A program made the translations under genes and the position numbers. The notes beneath the pieces were generated by a model that did no database searches, was not told where the DNA came from, and was given only the letters and a program-made list of their open reading frames with translations. Positions 1-12,640 of a stretch of DNA of 64,000 nucleotides are shown one piece after another. Source of the DNA: Welwitschia mirabilis (Eukaryota; Gnetophyta; Gnetopsida; Welwitschiales); NCBI GenBank assembly GCA_051453625.1, contig JBOZIK010000001.1, forward strand, positions 83,175,571 through 83,239,570, read 5' to 3'. Position 1 is the stretch's first letter. Each line of letters starts with the position of its first letter.

Positions 1-1870
1 GTTAAACTCGTCTTTACTAAATTTGACCTATAGTTCTTACAGAGATATTTAATAAATTTTTAGATGGCTAAGGTAACAATATACTTAGCACATATATTAA
101 GAGACTATTTTCCACATTAATTGCATAACAAGCTTAAAATATTTTATGAAGAAGGTTTAATCCTTAATTTGACTTCACATAACATCAAGTACCTCACTAT
201 AACATATACAAGTAGTAAAGTGTAGATAGGAAACACCTCAAAAACTAAATACCATGAGATAGATTAAAATTCAAACACATTTTCATTAACAGAGAATAAG
301 GTCCAGTATAGAAGACATGCATAACTGATACACAGTAGCTCAATTAACTCTAACTGACTCACACACCATATGTGACTAAAATAAGTATACTACAATACTT
401 TCACATAACTGCAAAATAACATAGAGGTGAGATAAAGTTAACAACACGATCATTGGTTTGCCTCATCTTCTCCGCATGCAATATTTCCTGCACAAGCACA
501 AGTGGTATGAGAACTAAATCATCATAGCTCCCAGTGTAGCCCATGACATGGAATAAGTTGGGAAGGTTATCAAGGTAAGCTAAGGTTATGCACCAAGAGA
601 CTCAACCAAGACCTATCATCTAATTTCACTATCTTCTTTACAATAATTTCAGCACATTATCACAAATAATCCAATTGCATACAACCAAAAGGTATAAGAC
701 TATTTATAATGTCATGCATGTCTTTTCCTTTCATCCTGAATGTTCAGTCCCATGGCCTCGAGACTCACAATAGAGAGCTTCACTCTCTGAGGTTTGAATA
801 GCTGGTTACCTCGACTGGAATTTAATATAATAATTTACTTTTTCCCAAGGTCTAAGATTAGCTTGAAACTTTTGGTTTTTAAGAGTTTAACCACTATAAC
901 TTAGGTATAAGTCACAAGGGATTTGATCAGCAAGAGGACTTAAGTTAACAAGGGTTTCATAGAACAGGACTAAGAAAGCTAGCATTTCATGAATACGATA
1001 GTGAATAACATGATAACATAAAGCACATGGCAATTACATAAGATTTACAACATCAATACATGAAAGAAATTCAAACATGCAAGGGTACAATGTTTACAAG
1101 AGAGGATGTAAACCACACCTATCCTTAATGAAGTCCAACATATTCCTAGAGGTAATCAAACTCTACATGATTAGGTTGTAGGGTGAACTCCTATGACTCT
1201 AATGGAAAGGAGGAATCAAGTATTTATAACATAAGACAAATAGTAGGACTGATAGTAGGGTTGAGGTTTCTACAAGAGCTTTAAGATCCCTTAACTCTTC
1301 CTTTCCATGTCTAACCACTAGGTGTAAATAATAACATAATAATATCTATTAATTAAATTTAATTGCATGAAATAAAATATCATGAGCATTACATATCATA
1401 ACTCCTGCATAAGAAAACTTGACTAAAAGAACAAATATATCAAATTATAGATAGATTCCAAAATAAATCAAAATATCCAAAGGCAGACTATGCTTCCAAA
1501 AATCTAACAAGCATCAAGAAATTTGGTGTTAACTGCACCAAACAAAAAGTCATGCATAATTAGTAGTGGACTGAAATAAACTAGATAATAACTTCATGAT
1601 AAATCAAGTATTCAACTTTTCACAAAGAAACTGATGCATAATAAATTTTAGTTATCTCAATCTTTCAATCAATTAAGTTAAGGAATAACTATAAGTTTAA
1701 TCTTTCAAGAATCTCTAAACATGTAAATAACTAATTTAACTATTACTTTAATTTCATATATTATTATTTTTTATACAATTTAAGGCTAGACTTATTATCA
1801 TTATTAAATTTAACCATTTATATAAATTAACTAAGAAGGTTTTCTAGCTTAGGAAAATCTAGATGTGACA
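1..1870 (-). mobile_element. LARD-like element, 3' LTR (partial, cut by window start)
   Basis: This segment is repeated at 7146-9179 in the same orientation, with roughly one difference in ten bases by eye. On the minus strand the LTR begins TGTCACATCTAG at 1870 and runs leftward out of the window. The boundary is set by a polypurine tract just to its right and by the matching end of the other copy at 9179. It contains one copy of a 158-bp segment that is duplicated in the other LTR. No reading frame of interest. The LTR assignment follows from the matching repeat, polypurine tract, PBS and TG...CA ends together. Confidence 0.88.
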
Positions 1871-1885
1871 AACCTCTCCCCCTTA
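1871..1885 (-). other. polypurine tract of the LARD-like element
   Basis: On the minus strand this reads TAAGGGGGAGAGGTT directly before the TGTCACA start of the 3' LTR. A purine run at this position primes plus-strand DNA synthesis in LTR retrotransposons. It fixes the element's orientation as minus. Confidence 0.8.
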
Positions 1886-2339
1886 AGGGGTTTCCTCCTA
1901 GAAACTCATTGTTAGTTGTTTAGGATTTTGTTACAGTGTCTCATACATTAACTTTTAAGTTACTTAATTATCTTCTTATTCAAATGATTCAACCTTTCCA
2001 ATAGCTTGATTATTTTTCATTTGAGAATTTTTTTTTAAAATTATAGTTTTAAAGCAATTATGTAATAGTAAGATAAAGATACATCAAGCTTAGATCATTA
2101 GCAAGAAAGTAGATTTTAAGGAGTAAAAAGTCAAGATGCTCCACTAACCTTTGAACAAGAAATGGGATAATGAGACCATATCTGATACAAAACCAATAGG
2201 TTTAGGTTATAAAAGATGTACAAGGTTATACGAGATTTATCATAACAAGTATACTTACAAGAATTAAATCAAATAAGGCAAGTGTACTTCCCTCACATGA
2301 CAACCAAGTTTCATGACAAGTTTCCCTTAGAATCATGCA

Positions 2340-4661
2340 TTAATGGAAAGTTAAGATGCATCAAGATTAAGCCACTGACAAGAAGAGTTTCGAGAAAATA
2401 AAAATTCAAATGGTTTGCCAACTAATCTAGTAATGAAAAATAAGCAAGAAACCATAGATCTTATCATAGTAACGAGTACAAGTCATCAAAGATGTACAAG
2501 TGTCATACAGATGCATAACATATCTTGGGTTAGATCCATGACAAGAATTAAACCTAAACAAGTCAAGTATGTCACAATTCCACAATCAAAATTCATAGCA
2601 AGGTTTAATCAATTGCAGAAGAATAGATGGCTTTAAGGATTTCAAGTTTCTAAGAATTTACGAAAGTTCAGAGTACAAGAGTTCTTTTAAACAAGGAGGG
2701 ATGTAAGAACCTAAGATTATAAAAACGTATCTAAGTTAAAAATACCATTGGAACCATACAAGGAACTTAGTACTGCTAGTTCAAAACCCTTTTGTCAAGG
2801 GAACACCACTTTTGCAAACATAAATTTTAGGTGAAGTTAAATTGTAAACATATCATTAAGACTTAAGTAAACATGGGAGTAAATTTAACCACTCTCTAAA
2901 AGGCATGTAATCTAGGATAATAATTAGGATGTAATAAATAGAAGGGATACTTAAATTTATTAGGTCTACAAGGGTTCCTTCTTCATAATGCATGTCACTT
3001 CTCTCATATTCTTATATTATCCATACTTTAATTAAATTTACTTTTGTTACCATTCCATACCTTGCTAAGATGAAATTTTACAAAAGGTATTTTAAGATAT
3101 TATTTAAACGCATTAGATTTTGATGATGCCTTAACTAAACTTTAAGGGACAAGAGAGATAGCACAACACTAACCTTACTTGATAAAATGAAACTACCAAA
3201 AGTTTTATTGATCTTAGTAGATCTCACAAGTTTTATAACTTCTTTTAGCTAAATAGAATTAATCATGCTAGATTACTGCACAGGAAGATATTAGTGTCAA
3301 AAATATCACCTAAGGTATCAAATGACATCATGATAGAAATACTCCAAACGAATGCGCATTAAAGGATAGGGTCATGTGATAAGGGTAATGAATAATGTCA
3401 ACTGGGTTGTGAAGCAAATTGTAAGGATATCCCCATTCATCAATATAAGTATCTGATCCAAGGATCTATAAAGATGCACNNNNNNNNNNNNNNNNNNNNN
3501 NNNNNNNNNNNNNNNNNNNNNNNNNNNNNNNNNNNNNNNNNNNNNNNNNNNNNNNNNNNNNNNNNNNNNNNNNNNNNNNTTAATGGCAAATCAAGATGCA
3601 TCAAGATTAAGTCACGGACAAGAAGAGTTTTGAGAAAATAAAAATTCAAATGATTCGCCAACTAGTCTAGTAATGAAAAATAAGCCAAAAACCACAGATG
3701 TTACTAGAGTAACAAGTACAAATTATCAAATATGTGCAAGTGTCATACAAATGCATAACATATCTTGGGTTAAATGTAGAACAAGAATTAAGACTAGACA
3801 AGTCAAGTATATTACAATTCCACAATCAAAATTCATAGCAAGGTTTAATAAATTGGAGAAGACTAAATGACTTTAAGGATTTCAAGTTCCTAAGAATTTA
3901 TGAAATTTTAGAGTATAAGAGTTATTTTAAATGAGGAGAGATGTAAGAACTTAAGATTATAAAATCATGTCTAAGTCAAAAATAACATTAAAACCATATA
4001 AGGCACTTAGTACTACTACTTTAAAACCCCTTTATCAAGGGAACACCACTTTTGCAAGCATAAATTTTAGGTGAAGTTAAATTATAAACATATTATTAAG
4101 ACGTAAGTGAACATGCGAGTGAATTTAACCACTCTCTAAAAGGCATGTAATCTAAGCTAATAATTAGGATGTAATAAATAGAATGGGTACTTAAATTTAT
4201 TAGGTTTACAAGGATTCCTTCTTTACAATGCATGCCACTTCTCTCATATTCTTATATTATCCATACTTTTATTAAATTTACTTTTTTTACCATTTCATAC
4301 CTTGCTAATATGAAATTTTATAAAAGGTATTTTAGGATTTTATTTAAAAACATTAGGTTTTGATAATGCCTTAACTAAAATTTAAGGGATAAGAGAGATA
4401 ACACAACACTAACTTTACTTGATAAAATGGAATTACCAAAAACTTTATTAATCTTAGTAGATCTTACAAGTTTTATAACCTTTTCTAGCTAACTGCACAA
4501 GAAGACATTAGTGCCAAAACTATAACCTAAGGTATTAGATAACATCATGATAGAAATACTCCAAATAAATGAATAATGCCAACCGGGTTGCAAATCAAAT
4601 TGTAAGGATATTCCCATTCATCAATATAAGTGTCTGATCCAATGATCTATAAAGATAAACA
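2340..4661. repeat. duplicated segment around gap 3480-3579
   Basis: The 1140 bases ending at the gap (2340-3479) align to 3580-4661, which begins at the first base after the gap. The copies differ by scattered substitutions and a few short indels, including about 25 bases missing near 4490. Similar small peptides in both copies reflect this duplication and are not evidence of a gene. Probably two representations of one locus. Confidence 0.85.
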
Positions 4662-5077
4662 TCAACAACTAGGCCATGAAATTTCAATTCCTCAAGATCC
4701 TTTACAAGATATAGAAAGGTTTCTAATGCTTATGAGAAGTTAATATGATGTCTTCAAAAAATATTAATTAGATATTTTCGAACAAAACAAGGGGGAAGAA
4801 GCGAATAGTCTCATTTACATGTTAAAGGATTTAGTTATGATCTAAGAACTTTAACTCATGGGAGAGCACTAATTTAAAGACATTTCTAAACTAATAGAAT
4901 AACCTCCCAGTAGCATGATACCAAAGGAGATTCCCAATCATAATATTTTAAAAAATATTTTAAAAATCTAACATATGTCTAGGAGACAGATACAAGAAGG
5001 AGGAAATCTTGAAGTTAAGATTAATCTAAGACTTACAATAGCTTGATCAACTTTTACTCAAGAAAAATTAACACCTA

Positions 5078-5090
5078 GGCTCTGATACCA
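5078..5090 (-). other. primer-binding site, initiator tRNA-Met type
   Basis: On the minus strand this reads TGGTATCAGAGCC, the standard plant tRNA-iMet primer-binding site, separated by three bases from the TGTTACA end of the 5' LTR. It is intact, and it proves that the element lies on the minus strand with its 5' LTR at 5094-9179. Confidence 0.9.
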
Positions 5091-5093
5091 AAA

Positions 5094-8000
5094 TGTAACA
5101 CTCAAATTTCTACATTAATTTTTTCCAATTAGAAGAACATTTAATGGAATGGAAGAATTTTTTTACAAGATGACAATTTTATATAAATATCTTAAATGTA
5201 TAGTTATATCATATGATAATTTTTCATTCCCAAAAGTCATATTACTTAACTAACATTTAGTGAATTCAACTAAAACATATATGCTCATAAGACATGTTAA
5301 GTGTGATGTCATTATCATAGATATTATTTTCATAGTGTAATAGTGCATTTAGAAGTTGATCTTAACCATGATCAAGTTTCAATGTAATAATAGCCAAAGT
5401 CATGTGATAATCAAATAATAAGGTACATGAATCTCTTTTAAATATGTACAAAATATATACATATATATGACTATACTTCTTGCTAACATGAGGTGTGATT
5501 AATGTGTGCTATCATAAATACTTAGGTAAAGAAGATAACATAAATAAATTCCTTTTATTATGTCTAATAGAAGCCTTACGATAATGATTCTAGGCAATTT
5601 GCATTTTAATTTTATTCAAAAAGGGCATTGTTAAGATTAGAAACTATGATCTCTAATTTTGCACATCTAGCAAACTATCCAATGCCACTTAAGCTAAGAG
5701 GAAGATTCGTTTCTCAAGTGGTGAAAACACTTAGATAATAGTATTGCCAAGAGGGATGCAACGACCACAGGAGATTGCCTTTTCATCGGCAAAGAGTGAA
5801 GTTACATTGATGCACTAGGATCAATTATAGAGGAGTTAGACAATGTTAAATACAGGGAATTTCGATGGCAAGTGTAGTAGCTAATGGCAAGGTGGCAAAG
5901 AGTGGATTAGAAAGGGAAAACATTGCAAGCAAACAATGTAGTCAGTAAAGACGATGACATCTGTAGAGAGGTGCTGCTATGTAGGTAAGGTGAAAAATAC
6001 AAGGTGCCACTAGTGGTGATGCATAGATGGCACCAGAAATATGGGTGTGTTGTAGGTAATNNNNNNNNNNGCAACATAGATCAGGTGGGAACTGTTTTAG
6101 GTACTATCACTAACCAAGAATGCACAGTGATAGTAGGTAGGAATGCCAAGATAGAGAATGAAAATTGCAAGAAAGAGGAAGAGGTTCAAGGTATAGCCAA
6201 AACACTGCATTATTATGATGGATGAATAGGGAGAGGCAATGGAAATATTTGGGAGAGAAATAATAGTGGTATAGGAAAATGAGGGCATCCAAGATTGTAG
6301 AACTAGTCAAAACAGAGAGGAAAAGCATGGAGTGCAGTGGGGAAAGAACACATAGATGATGAGGAAACCCGTGGGGATAGTCAGAATGAAAGGCACAACG
6401 ACCGAATTGATGTAGATAATGGTGATTACTGTTCCCATAGAGCAACAATGCTAATTTTAAGCATAAGTTATTAACTAATGTAGTAGGAATAGGCTATGCT
6501 CGATAGGAGCATTCACTAAAATAGATTGAAGGTAAGAAGTGAACTTTGATGAACACAAGGAAGAGTACAACAATGGATAGGTGGAAGGTAGAAGTCACAG
6601 GCTAGAAGGAAGATTGATGATGATGCAATTAGGCAATGATAGGTAGAGAATGTGGTGTGAATAGAGAATGCGTAGGCATAGCACTGAACAGAGGAGAACG
6701 GTGCAAGGTAAGGAGACAGTAGTAGAGAGAAGGAACCATAATAAACAGAGAAGCATAGAGGATAAGATATGGAGAAGGCATCTACAATAGAGGCAAGAAA
6801 TGCAAGGAACCGATGAGTGTTAAGGAGAGAAGCATGAAAGAGAAGAGTACCTTCAAGTAGAAAATACCCCAAAAAGAGAAAATATAAAAATATTCTAGGG
6901 TTAACTTTAGTACAAAAAAAATTATGACATGTTACAGAAAGGAGCTAGAAGAGATTAAAGTTTATTTAAAAATTTGTTCAACTAGGGATTTGAACTTCAA
7001 ACTACCTGATTAATAGTAAGACCAGATAACTAGCTAACCCATGAGAAACAATTGACATAAACTTATTATACTACTATAATTAAGGGTTAATTATTATGGG
7101 TGATTTCTAGCTTCTTTATTAAAAACTAAAATATTACATTGTATGGTTAAACTTGTCTTTAATAAATTTTATCTATAGTTCTTGTTGAGATATTCAATAA
7201 ATTTTTAGATGGCTAAGGTAATAATATACTTAGCACATATATTAAGAGATTATTTTCCACATTAATCTCATAACAAGATTAAAATATCTCATGAAGAAGA
7301 CTTAATCATTAATTTGACTTCACATAACATCAAGTACCTCACTGTAACATATACAAGTAGTAAAGTGTAGATAGGGAATACCTCAAAAACTAAATACCAT
7401 GAGACAGATTAAAAATCAAACACACTTTCATTAATAGAGAATAAGGTTTAGTAAAGAAGACATTCTTAACTGATACATAGTATGTTAATTGACTCTAACT
7501 TATACACATGTCATAAGTGACTAAAATAAGAACAAAATAATACTTTTGCATAACTGTAGAATAACATAGAGTGATATGAAGTTAATAAGATGATAAATTC
7601 TTTGGTTTAGCTTTCCCATATGCAACATTTCTTACACAAGCACAAGTGGTATGAGAACTGAATTATCATAGCTTCCAGTGTGGTCCATGACATGGAATAG
7701 GTTGGAAATGTTAATAAGGTAAGATAAGGTTACACACCAAGAGACTCGACCTAAATTCTTTGGCTTAGCTTTCCCATATGCAACATTTCTTACACAAGCA
7801 CAAGTGGTGTGAGAACTGAATTATCATAGCTTCTAGTGTGGTCCATGGCATGGAATAGGTTGGAAAGGTTAATAAGGTAAGATAAGGTTACACACCAAGA
7901 GACTCGACCAAGAGCTCTCATCTAATTTCATTATCTTTTTTATAATAATTTCATCACATTATCATAAGTAAGCCAAGTACACACAACCAGGAGGGACAAG

Positions 8001-9179
8001 ACTATTTATAATGGCATGCATGTCTTTCCCTTTCATCTTGGAGGTTCAGTCCCATGGCCTCGAGACTCATAATAGAGAGATTTACTCTCTGAGATTCAAA
8101 CAACTAGTTACCTTAGCCAGAATTTAATGTTATAAGTTACTTTTTCCCAAGGTATAAGGTTAGCATGAGACTCTAGGTTTTCAAGAGTTTAACCATGATA
8201 ACTTAGGTCCAAGTCATAAGGAATTTGGTCAATAAGATGACTCAAGTTAATAAGGGTTTTGTATAATAAGACTAAGAAATCTAGTACTTCATGAATACAG
8301 GAGTGCATAACATGATAACATAAAGCACATGGTAATCACACAAGATTTACAATATCAATAGATGGAAGAAATTCAAACATAAAAGGATATAATGTTTACA
8401 AGAGTGGATGTAGACCACACCTATCCTTAAAGAAGTCCAACATATTCCTAGAGGTAATCAAGCTCCACATGATCTGGTTGCAGGTGAACTCCTATGACTC
8501 TAATGGCAAGAGGAAATCAAGTATTTGTAACATAAAACAAATAGTAGGACTGACAGTAGGGTTGAGGTTTCTACAAGAGGTTTAGAATTCCTTAACCCTT
8601 CCTTTCCATGTCTGGTCACTAGGTGTAAATAATAGCATAATAATATTTTTCAATTAAATTAAACTATATGAAATAAAATATCATGAGCATTACATATCAT
8701 AGCTCCTGCAAAGAAAAAAAATGACTGGAAGAACAAATATATCAAATTATAGATAGATTTCAAGATAACTCAAAATATCCAAAGTCAGATTACACTTTCA
8801 AAAATCTAACATGAATCAAGAAATCTGATGATAACTACACTAAACAAAAAGTCATGCATAATTAGTAGTGGACTGAAATAAACTAGATAATAACTCCATG
8901 ATAAGTTAAGTATTCAACTTTTCACAAATAAACTCATGCATAATAAATTTTAGTTATCTCAATCTTCCAATTAATTAACTTAAGGAATAACTATAATTTT
9001 AGTCTTTTAAGAATCTCTAAATAAATAATCATGTAAATAACTAATTTAACTATTACTCGAATTTCACATATTATTATTTTTTATATAATTTAAGGCTCAA
9101 ATTATTGTCATTATTAAATTTAATCATTTATCTAAATTAACTAAGAAGGTTTTCTAGCTTAGCAAATCTAGAAATGACA
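5094..9179 (-). mobile_element. LARD-like element, 5' LTR (4086 bp)
   Basis: On the minus strand the LTR starts TGTCATTTCTAG at 9179 and ends GAGTGTTACA at 5094, giving TG...CA ends. Its outer half (7146-9179) matches 1-1870. The inner half, including a purine-rich stretch at about 5700-6880, has no partner in view because the other LTR is cut by the window start. Two open minus-strand frames of 112 and 118 codons in 6110-6872 are pyrimidine-biased shadows without recognisable motifs. A 10-N gap lies at 6061-6070. The next five bases to the right (9180-9184, ATTAT) would be one half of the target duplication; the other half is outside the window. Confidence 0.88.
7595..7911. repeat. 158-bp tandem duplication inside the 5' LTR
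   Basis: The segment starting AAATTCTTTGG at 7595 is repeated starting at 7753 with only a few differences. The 3' LTR has a single copy (about 451-610), which accounts for nearly all of the 164-base length difference between the compared LTR portions. The two units match each other better than the two LTRs match, so the duplication probably arose after insertion. Confidence 0.85.
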
Positions 9180-9312
9180 ATTATGGTTTACACATTTGTT
9201 AATAACTTGGTTTAAAAAGTAAAATGGATCATACATATTATCTTAGAATTGGCAAATATATCAATGAAAATTTTTTTTAGGAATAATAAAAGATTTAATA
9301 ATATAAATAAAG

Positions 9313-9534
9313 AAATCCTTCTATCCAATAGATGTGTTTTTAATTAAAATTAAGCATAATGGTGGTTATCCACTACTTCTAGATAGAGTGTTTTATGAAA
9401 TAGCCCATTGTATTATTTTTATAAAAACTAGAATGATAGAATGTTACATAGGAAATAAGACGTTTAATATTAAAGTTTTTAATGTTACTAAAAAAGACCT
9501 AGGTGAAGAGTTAAATGTTGAAGAAATAGATTAA
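9313..9534 (+). pseudogene. retropepsin C-terminal part, element 1
   Basis: The frame reads through NGGYPLLLDRVFYEIAHCII and then a GNKTFNIKVFNVTKKDLG stretch, which matches the end of Athila-type proteases where the LLLGRPF-like segment is followed by a conserved G...F strand. The catalytic D-[ST]-G part is absent: only about 130 bases separate it from the LARD-like insertion end. The same peptide is encoded on the minus strand in element 2 (39126-39362 and 42697-42888). The frame ends at TAA at 9532, probably a decay stop before the RT linker. Confidence 0.75.
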
Positions 9535-10119
9535 GCCAACATTATTTTTATAGCATCATCTACTTGATGAAAGATGATTAATACTTTATGGGTCTATCTT
9601 GTATGATGATTCATTTGAAATAGAAATATTGAAAGCTTTTGATACGGATGAACTCATTTATGAGCATTTAGGAATAGACTATTTTGATTAGGAAACTAAA
9701 AAAATTAAAAGTACAATCTGTGAAGAAGTCTAACATCTAAAAATAACTAAGGTTTTATATTTTAAGTGAGATCGTTTACTCCTATCATCTAAATAATGGT
9801 TTGAGGCTATAGTAAACTCTAAGAGTTATTTAAGAGAAACTAAAAATGTGAATTTAAATTTGAAATGTTTACCTATTGAACTAAAATATATCTTTCTATG
9901 TAATGATTAGAATAAACCACTGATAATAATTTATAATATTTTTCCTTAATAAGAATCTATTTTAATTTCACTTTTAAATTCTAAGATTAATGCATTTTCT
10001 TGGATCCATAAAGATTTAACAACCATTTCTACTTTCATTGTTCAATATAAAATCTACCTTAAAAATAATGCAAAACCTAGTAGAAAACCCTAACATAGAT
10101 AAATGTAGCCCTTAAATTA

Positions 10120-10800
10120 GTCATAAAAGATGAAATTATTAAATTAATAGATGCAATAATTATTTATACTATATCTCATACTAAGCAGATTAGCTCTTTG
10201 ATAGTAGTACCTAAGAAAAGATGGAAGTGGAGAATGTGTATTAACTTTGGAAATCTAAATGATGCAATAAAGAAAGACCATTGTCCTTTAACTTTTCTTA
10301 GTAAAGTACTTAATAGAATATAATGATATGTCTTTTATTATTTTTTTGANNNNNNNNNNNNNNNNNNNNNNNNNNNNNNNNNNNNNNNNNNNNNNNNNNN
10401 NNNNNNNNNNNNNNNNNNNNNNNNNNNNNNNNNNNNNNNNNNNNNNNNNNNNAGAATTTACAATGGTCTCAGTACTTTTCAATGTATAATGATGGGTATC
10501 TTTTTTGATAATTTAGAGGATTTGATAGAAATTTTTATCGATGAGTTTTCAATATATGTTAAAGTATTTGAAAATATGCTAGAGAGGTTAGAGAAAGTCC
10601 TTAATAGATGTATTAAGAAGTGCCTATAGTTGAGTTGGGAGAGAAGGTTCTTTTTAGTTAATAATGGAATTGTTTTAGATCATTACATTACTAGTAAAAG
10701 AATTAGGATGGACTCTAAAAAAGTAAGTATAATTAAAGACCTAACTTATCTAATAAATGTAAAATAAGTTTAATATTTTCTTTGTCATTATTATTTTTTC
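10120..10800 (+). pseudogene. reverse transcriptase remnant, element 1
   Basis: Reverse transcriptase copies element RNA into DNA. The N-terminal half is read at 10140-10320 with the motifs VVPKKRWKWRMCINFGNLND and KKDHCPLTF, equivalent to the gypsy VVPKK..WR.CIDYR.LN and KDH.PLPF blocks. A 103-N gap (10350-10452) covers the block containing the first catalytic Asp. After the gap comes NGLSTFQCIMMGIF and then FIDEFSIYV, where the catalytic YMDDF motif has become FIDEF. The gap length suits the expected missing stretch. Multiple stops make this non-functional. Confidence 0.85.
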
Positions 10801-10889
10801 TATTATTTTATTTAGGATTATACTAAAATTTATTAATCGCTTTACTTGTTACTTAAAAAAAAAACTAAATTCAAATGAAATAAATCTCA

Positions 10890-11350
10890 TTAGCTTGCTT
10901 TTGAAGCACTAAAAGATAAAATCTCTTTTGCACCTATTATAATAGAACTTGATTGGACTAAAAATTTTGAATTAATATGTGATATTGATAATATTACCAT
11001 GGGTGAGGTTTTTAAACAAAGTATGAAAATGATTTTGAAGTTATATCTTATCATAGCAAAACGTTATCTAAAGATAAATTAAATTACACTACTATTGATA
11101 AAGAAATGTTAATCTTTTACCTTGATACTCTTAGATTCTATCTTTTAAGCTTTCATAAGAATGTTTATGTTGACTATGTAGCTATTACATACATCATTAC
11201 CAAGAAATATACTAGTGCTAGACTTATTAAATGAATCCTTATTATGTAAGAATTTAATCTTACTATTATTAATAAAGGAGGAAAACATAAAAGTGTAGTA
11301 GATCATTTGTCACATCTTTCTTCCTCTCTTAATAATATTATGATTGATTG
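10890..11350 (+). pseudogene. RNase H remnant, element 1
   Basis: RNase H degrades the RNA of the RNA:DNA hybrid. The frames read FELICDIDNITMGEVFKQ, then LNYTTIDKEMLIFYLDTLRF, and end in GGKHKSVVDHLSHLSSS. These match the gypsy pattern CDAS...GAVL, NYTTTEKELLA and V.DHLSRL. A one-base deletion around 11020 shifts the frame. The domain joins the RT upstream and integrase downstream as in a normal pol. The same domain appears again at 13820-14230. Confidence 0.85.
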
Positions 11351-11479
11351 TTCTTTTTTAGATGAATAATTTTTTGTCATATCTTTTATTCATCCTTCTC
11401 CTTCATATGCTAGTATAGTTAATTATCTTACTACCATGAAAACACCACAACATTAGAGTATAATCAAATAAAATATTTT

Positions 11480-12640
11480 CTTTATAGAATAGGTAATTAT
11501 GAATAGATAGAGCCACATATTTACAATAGATGCAAAGATAAAGTCATGAGAAAATGTGTTATTGAATAGTAAAAATCAAGTGGTGGTATTTATGGAGGTT
11601 TTTTTAGTTGATAGAAAACAACAATGAAAATTTTTCACTCTGGTTTTTATTACCCTAATCATTTTTAGGACTCTTTTGATTTTGCTAGAAGGTGTAATGC
11701 CTCTCAACATTATGATAGCTTTGTTCATTCTCATAATATGTCTCTTAAATCTATTCTTGAATGTGAACCTTTTAATTATTGGGAAATTAATTTTATAGAT
11801 CTTATTAAACCTCCTCCTAATGATAAAAGCTATATTTTAGTAACTACTGATTATGTTATTAAATGGGTTGAAGCTATTCCTACTTTTACAAGTTATGCCC
11901 AAACTATTTACAATTTTATTAGAACTCATATTTTTTAATGCTTTAAATTTTCTATAATTATCCTTAGCAATCAAAAAACTGATTTTATTAATTAATATTT
12001 TAAGAAACATCTTTTATCCATTGGAATTAAATATAGAGTAGATTATGCTTATCATCCACAAACTAATGGTTAAGCTAGAAATACAAATAAGGAAATAATA
12101 AAAATGCTTTAAAAACCTATATCTATTAGTAAAAAATCTTGGGCTTCTAAACATAATAATTTTTTTGAGCTTATCATACTACTTGATATAATTCTCTTGG
12201 TTTTTAACCTTATAAGCTTATGTATAGAAAATTTTGTATTTTATCAGTTATTGTATGTTATAACTCTTATAATTCTTTTCATCAACCTAATCTTGTATAC
12301 CTTTGTAAAAATATTAAAAATAAATTAACCATACTTAATAACTTAGATGAAAAATGTACACATGCTATACATCTTCACTTCACTCATAAAACCAAAGCTA
12401 AGTTCAAACCTGATAAAAAGTTATTTTATTAATAGTTGAAAACTTGTCAATTTGTTTTTTTGTACAACACTAGAGTGAATCTTTTACATATCAAGTTAAC
12501 CTCTAAATGGTTAGCTCCTTATGTTATAAAGAAACTACATTCTAATAACTCTTTTAAGATTTCTGACTTAGATACTAATGAGATTTAAAAAGTTGTTGAA
12601 TAAAGGTTAAAAATATATGAAAAACTTTTTGATGCAACCT
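11480..12640 (+). pseudogene. integrase remnant, element 1
   Basis: Integrase inserts element DNA into the genome. The zinc-binding region is weakly visible near 11500-11720. The core reads SLKSILECEPFNYWEINFID (first catalytic Asp in NFID) and YILVTTDYVIKWVEAI. The second block reads LSNQKTDFIN, where the catalytic Asp of the ISD motif is now Asn. The third block reads YHPQTNG followed by a NTNKEI glutamate. A C-terminal SKWLAPYVIKK...EQRLKIYEKLF-like segment lies at 12495-12640. Stops and frame shifts are frequent. The ILECE.F..W.I pattern is typical of Athila integrases. Confidence 0.88.

Larger units (their letters stand above)
1871..5093 (-). mobile_element. LARD-like element, non-coding internal domain
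   Basis: This is the region between the two LTRs. I found no gag, protease, RT, RNase H or integrase motif on either strand, only short frames broken by stops. A 100-N gap (3480-3579) interrupts it, and the sequence on both sides of the gap is duplicated, so the true internal domain may be only about 2.0 kb. LTRs over 4 kb around a short non-coding interior fit the LARD (large retrotransposon derivative) class. The tRNA-iMet PBS and long LTRs would suit derivation from a Tekay/Del-type chromovirus, but this lineage is inference only. Confidence 0.75.

Noticed and set aside
2415-3870. Pair of similar 65-73 residue peptides at 2415-2636 and 3673-3870
   Set aside because: They are similar only because the underlying DNA is the same gap-flanking duplication; opposite to the element's strand and without known motif.
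6110-6872. Two minus-strand open frames of 112 and 118 codons in the LARD-like 5' LTR
   Set aside because: Pyrimidine-rich composition opposite a purine-rich stretch, no motif, and located inside an LTR; open by base composition.
6965-7060. tRNA-like text GGGATTTGAACTTC with downstream complement-like words
   Set aside because: Similar to a tRNA T-arm phrase but no cloverleaf can be formed; such phrases are common in plant LTRs.
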